In this document: positions 62,981 to 64,000 of the stretch, in pieces | How the letters are laid out: every line of letters begins with the position of its first letter | How positions within the stretch are numbered: the first letter of the stretch is position 1 | NCBI GenBank assembly: GCA_035578005.1 | Contig: DATJYK010000187.1 | Location: forward strand, 1-64,000 | From: Gp13-AA77 sp035578005 | GTDB taxonomy: Bacteria > Acidobacteriota > Terriglobia > UBA7540 | Direction of reading: 5' to 3' | DNA length: 64,000 nt | The notes under the pieces: model-generated | What the model was told of the DNA's origin: nothing | What the model saw: the letters and a program-made list of their open reading frames with translations, nothing else | The model's database searches: none | Translations under genes and position numbers: made by a program

Positions 62981-64000
62981 TGCCGCTGCAGCCTCCCAAC
63001 CTGGACGACAGGAACTTCGACGAACTTCTCCAAGAGGCAACGGCGAGGATCAGGCGGACCTGCCCTGATTGGACCGATCTTACGCCCGGCGACCCGGGCA
63101 TGGCGCTATTAGATGTATTTGCCTTCCTCACCGAGATGATGATCTATCGTCTGAACCGCATCCCGGAGAAGGCCTACATTGAGTTTCTTCGCCTGATTGG
63201 CGTGAAGCTTCAGCCGCCTTCGGCCTCCAGCGTTAACATCTTGTTCAGTCTGGGCCGTGCTCCCGATCGGCGGGTTGCGATTCCTCGCGGCACTCGGATC
63301 ACGCTGGCAAGGCCGGTGGGCGGCACGGAGCCGCCTGTCTTTGTGACGGCCCGTGCTGGTGCGATCGAGCCTGGCAACACGGAAGTTGAGATCCTGGCGC
63401 ATCACTGCGAACTGGTTGAAGCGGAACTGGCCGGAAAGGGCACCGGCCTTCCCGGACAATGGGTAACCGCATGCCGTCCTCCCATCGTGGCGCCCACCGG
63501 CGAAGACCTGGATCTGGTCGTGGGAATCGAGGCTGCTCCTCGTGATCTGGGAGAGAGAGAGAGAGCTCTCGAGCACCAGGGCAAGGCGTACCGGGTGTGG
63601 CGGGAGGTGGACAGCTTCACCAATTTGGGGCCCGACCTCTACGTCTATATCGCCGACCGTATGACGGGCACTATAACCTTTGCCCCAGAGGTGCGAATGT
63701 TGGGCGGGGACGGCCGCCTTGAAGAAACACCCCGGCCGCTGGCGGAGTTTCCCCCGAGCGGCAGGGAGATTCGCCTGTGGTACCGGCGCGGCGGCGGGCC
63801 GTGCAAGGCAGAGGCCAACACCCTGACCACCCTTAAGGATCCCATCGCCAGCGTACTGGCCACGAATCCGAAACCGGCGACGGGTGGCCGGGCGGCAGAA
63901 ACTTTGGAGAACGCGCTTCAGCGCGGCCCTCAGGATCTGCACTCTCTCCAGCGCGCCGTCACGGCCCGGGATTTCGAGGTCGTCGCGCTGCGCAGCTCCG
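62980..64000 (+). CDS. Baseplate J-like protein, 3' end beyond window
   Basis: ATG 62980 overlaps the gp25 stop (TGATG). 340 codons are visible: MPLQPPNLDDRNFDELLQEA, WTDLTPGDPGMALLDVFAFL and YRLNRIPEKAYIEFLRLIGV are typical of putative baseplate assembly (J-like/Pvc11) proteins; RRVAIPRGTRIT follows. Continues past 64000. Confidence 0.92.
   Translation, partial: MPLQPPNLDDRNFDELLQEATARIRRTCPDWTDLTPGDPGMALLDVFAFLTEMMIYRLNRIPEKAYIEFLRLIGVKLQPPSASSVNILFSLGRAPDRRVAIPRGTRITLARPVGGTEPPVFVTARAGAIEPGNTEVEILAHHCELVEAELAGKGTGLPGQWVTACRPPIVAPTGEDLDLVVGIEAAPRDLGERERALEHQGKAYRVWREVDSFTNLGPDLYVYIADRMTGTITFAPEVRMLGGDGRLEETPRPLAEFPPSGREIRLWYRRGGGPCKAEANTLTTLKDPIASVLATNPKPATGGRAAETLENALQRGPQDLHSLQRAVTARDFEVVALRSS

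Overview
The window looks like a chromosomal segment of an Acidobacteriota member (Bryobacterales/Solibacter-like). This is inferred from the high G+C content, the many Tat- and Sec-exported carbohydrate-active and racemase/epimerase enzymes, a propeller-type two-component kinase with LuxR-type response regulator, caspase-like proteins, abundant degenerate gene remnants and dispersed repeats. No rRNA or taxonomic marker is present, so the assignment is inference.

Layout. 1-2.0 kb is decayed DNA: a terminal-repeat fragment, a relic ORF running into exact 135-bp tandem repeats, and a truncated M28 peptidase. 2.0-17.6 kb (minus strand) is a catabolic block: two paralogous two-domain alpha/beta hydrolases, a P1/DmpA peptidase, an enolase-superfamily protein, a TIM-barrel isomerase, a dihaem cytochrome c-PQQ dehydrogenase fusion, a GH36 alpha-galactosidase and an amidohydrolase. 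17.6-21.8 kb holds a uracil-DNA glycosylase-family protein, a subtilisin and an astacin-like metalloprotease.

22.2-26.0 kb is a dense tRNA array on the minus strand. I read 32 tRNA genes with anticodons for all 20 amino acids, separated by 0-8 bp, interrupted by an HNH endonuclease gene, a phage-like small ORF with an in-frame UAA, and a Cys-containing mini-ORF. Two intrinsic terminators and one good promoter lie inside or at the edge of it. Several tRNAs are non-canonical (C33, altered T-loops, Leu anticodons on short-variable-arm tRNAs, an Ile(UAU)-like tRNA with a long variable arm). It looks like the cargo of a phage or integrative element, but no integrase or phage structural gene adjoins it.

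26.0-43.9 kb: a nested palindrome, a dispersed repeat family whose two copies face each other at about 26.9 and 43.2 kb, and between them a GH18-domain protein, a LarA-family racemase, an SGNH hydrolase, a non-haem haloperoxidase-like hydrolase, a cytochrome P460, an SDR, tatA, a Tat-exported ferritin-like protein, a DoxX protein, and a response regulator with its sensor kinase split by a frameshift. Pseudogenes are frequent (DJ-1/PfpI, histidine kinase N-terminus, P460, YhaM-like HD, a Tat-exported protein with an in-frame UGA).

43.9-55.2 kb is a caspase-homologue (C14) cluster: a secreted caspase, a 1215-residue WD40-caspase fusion, a 5'-truncated caspase with TPR tail and a metacaspase-like protein with a C-terminal extension, followed by an NlpC/P60-type protein, RlpA and a beta-propeller-like protein. 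55.3-56.2 kb is a 419-bp tandem duplication of non-coding DNA. From 56.3 kb to the window end (plus strand) a translationally coupled operon encodes a contractile injection system: Pvc16-type cap, sheath, tube, an unrecognised Pro/Glu/Arg-rich protein, LysM tube-associated protein, VgrG-like hub, spike-tip-like protein, gp25-like baseplate protein and the start of a baseplate-J-like protein. The juxtaposition of the tRNA array, caspase cluster and injection system makes this an accessory-rich region.
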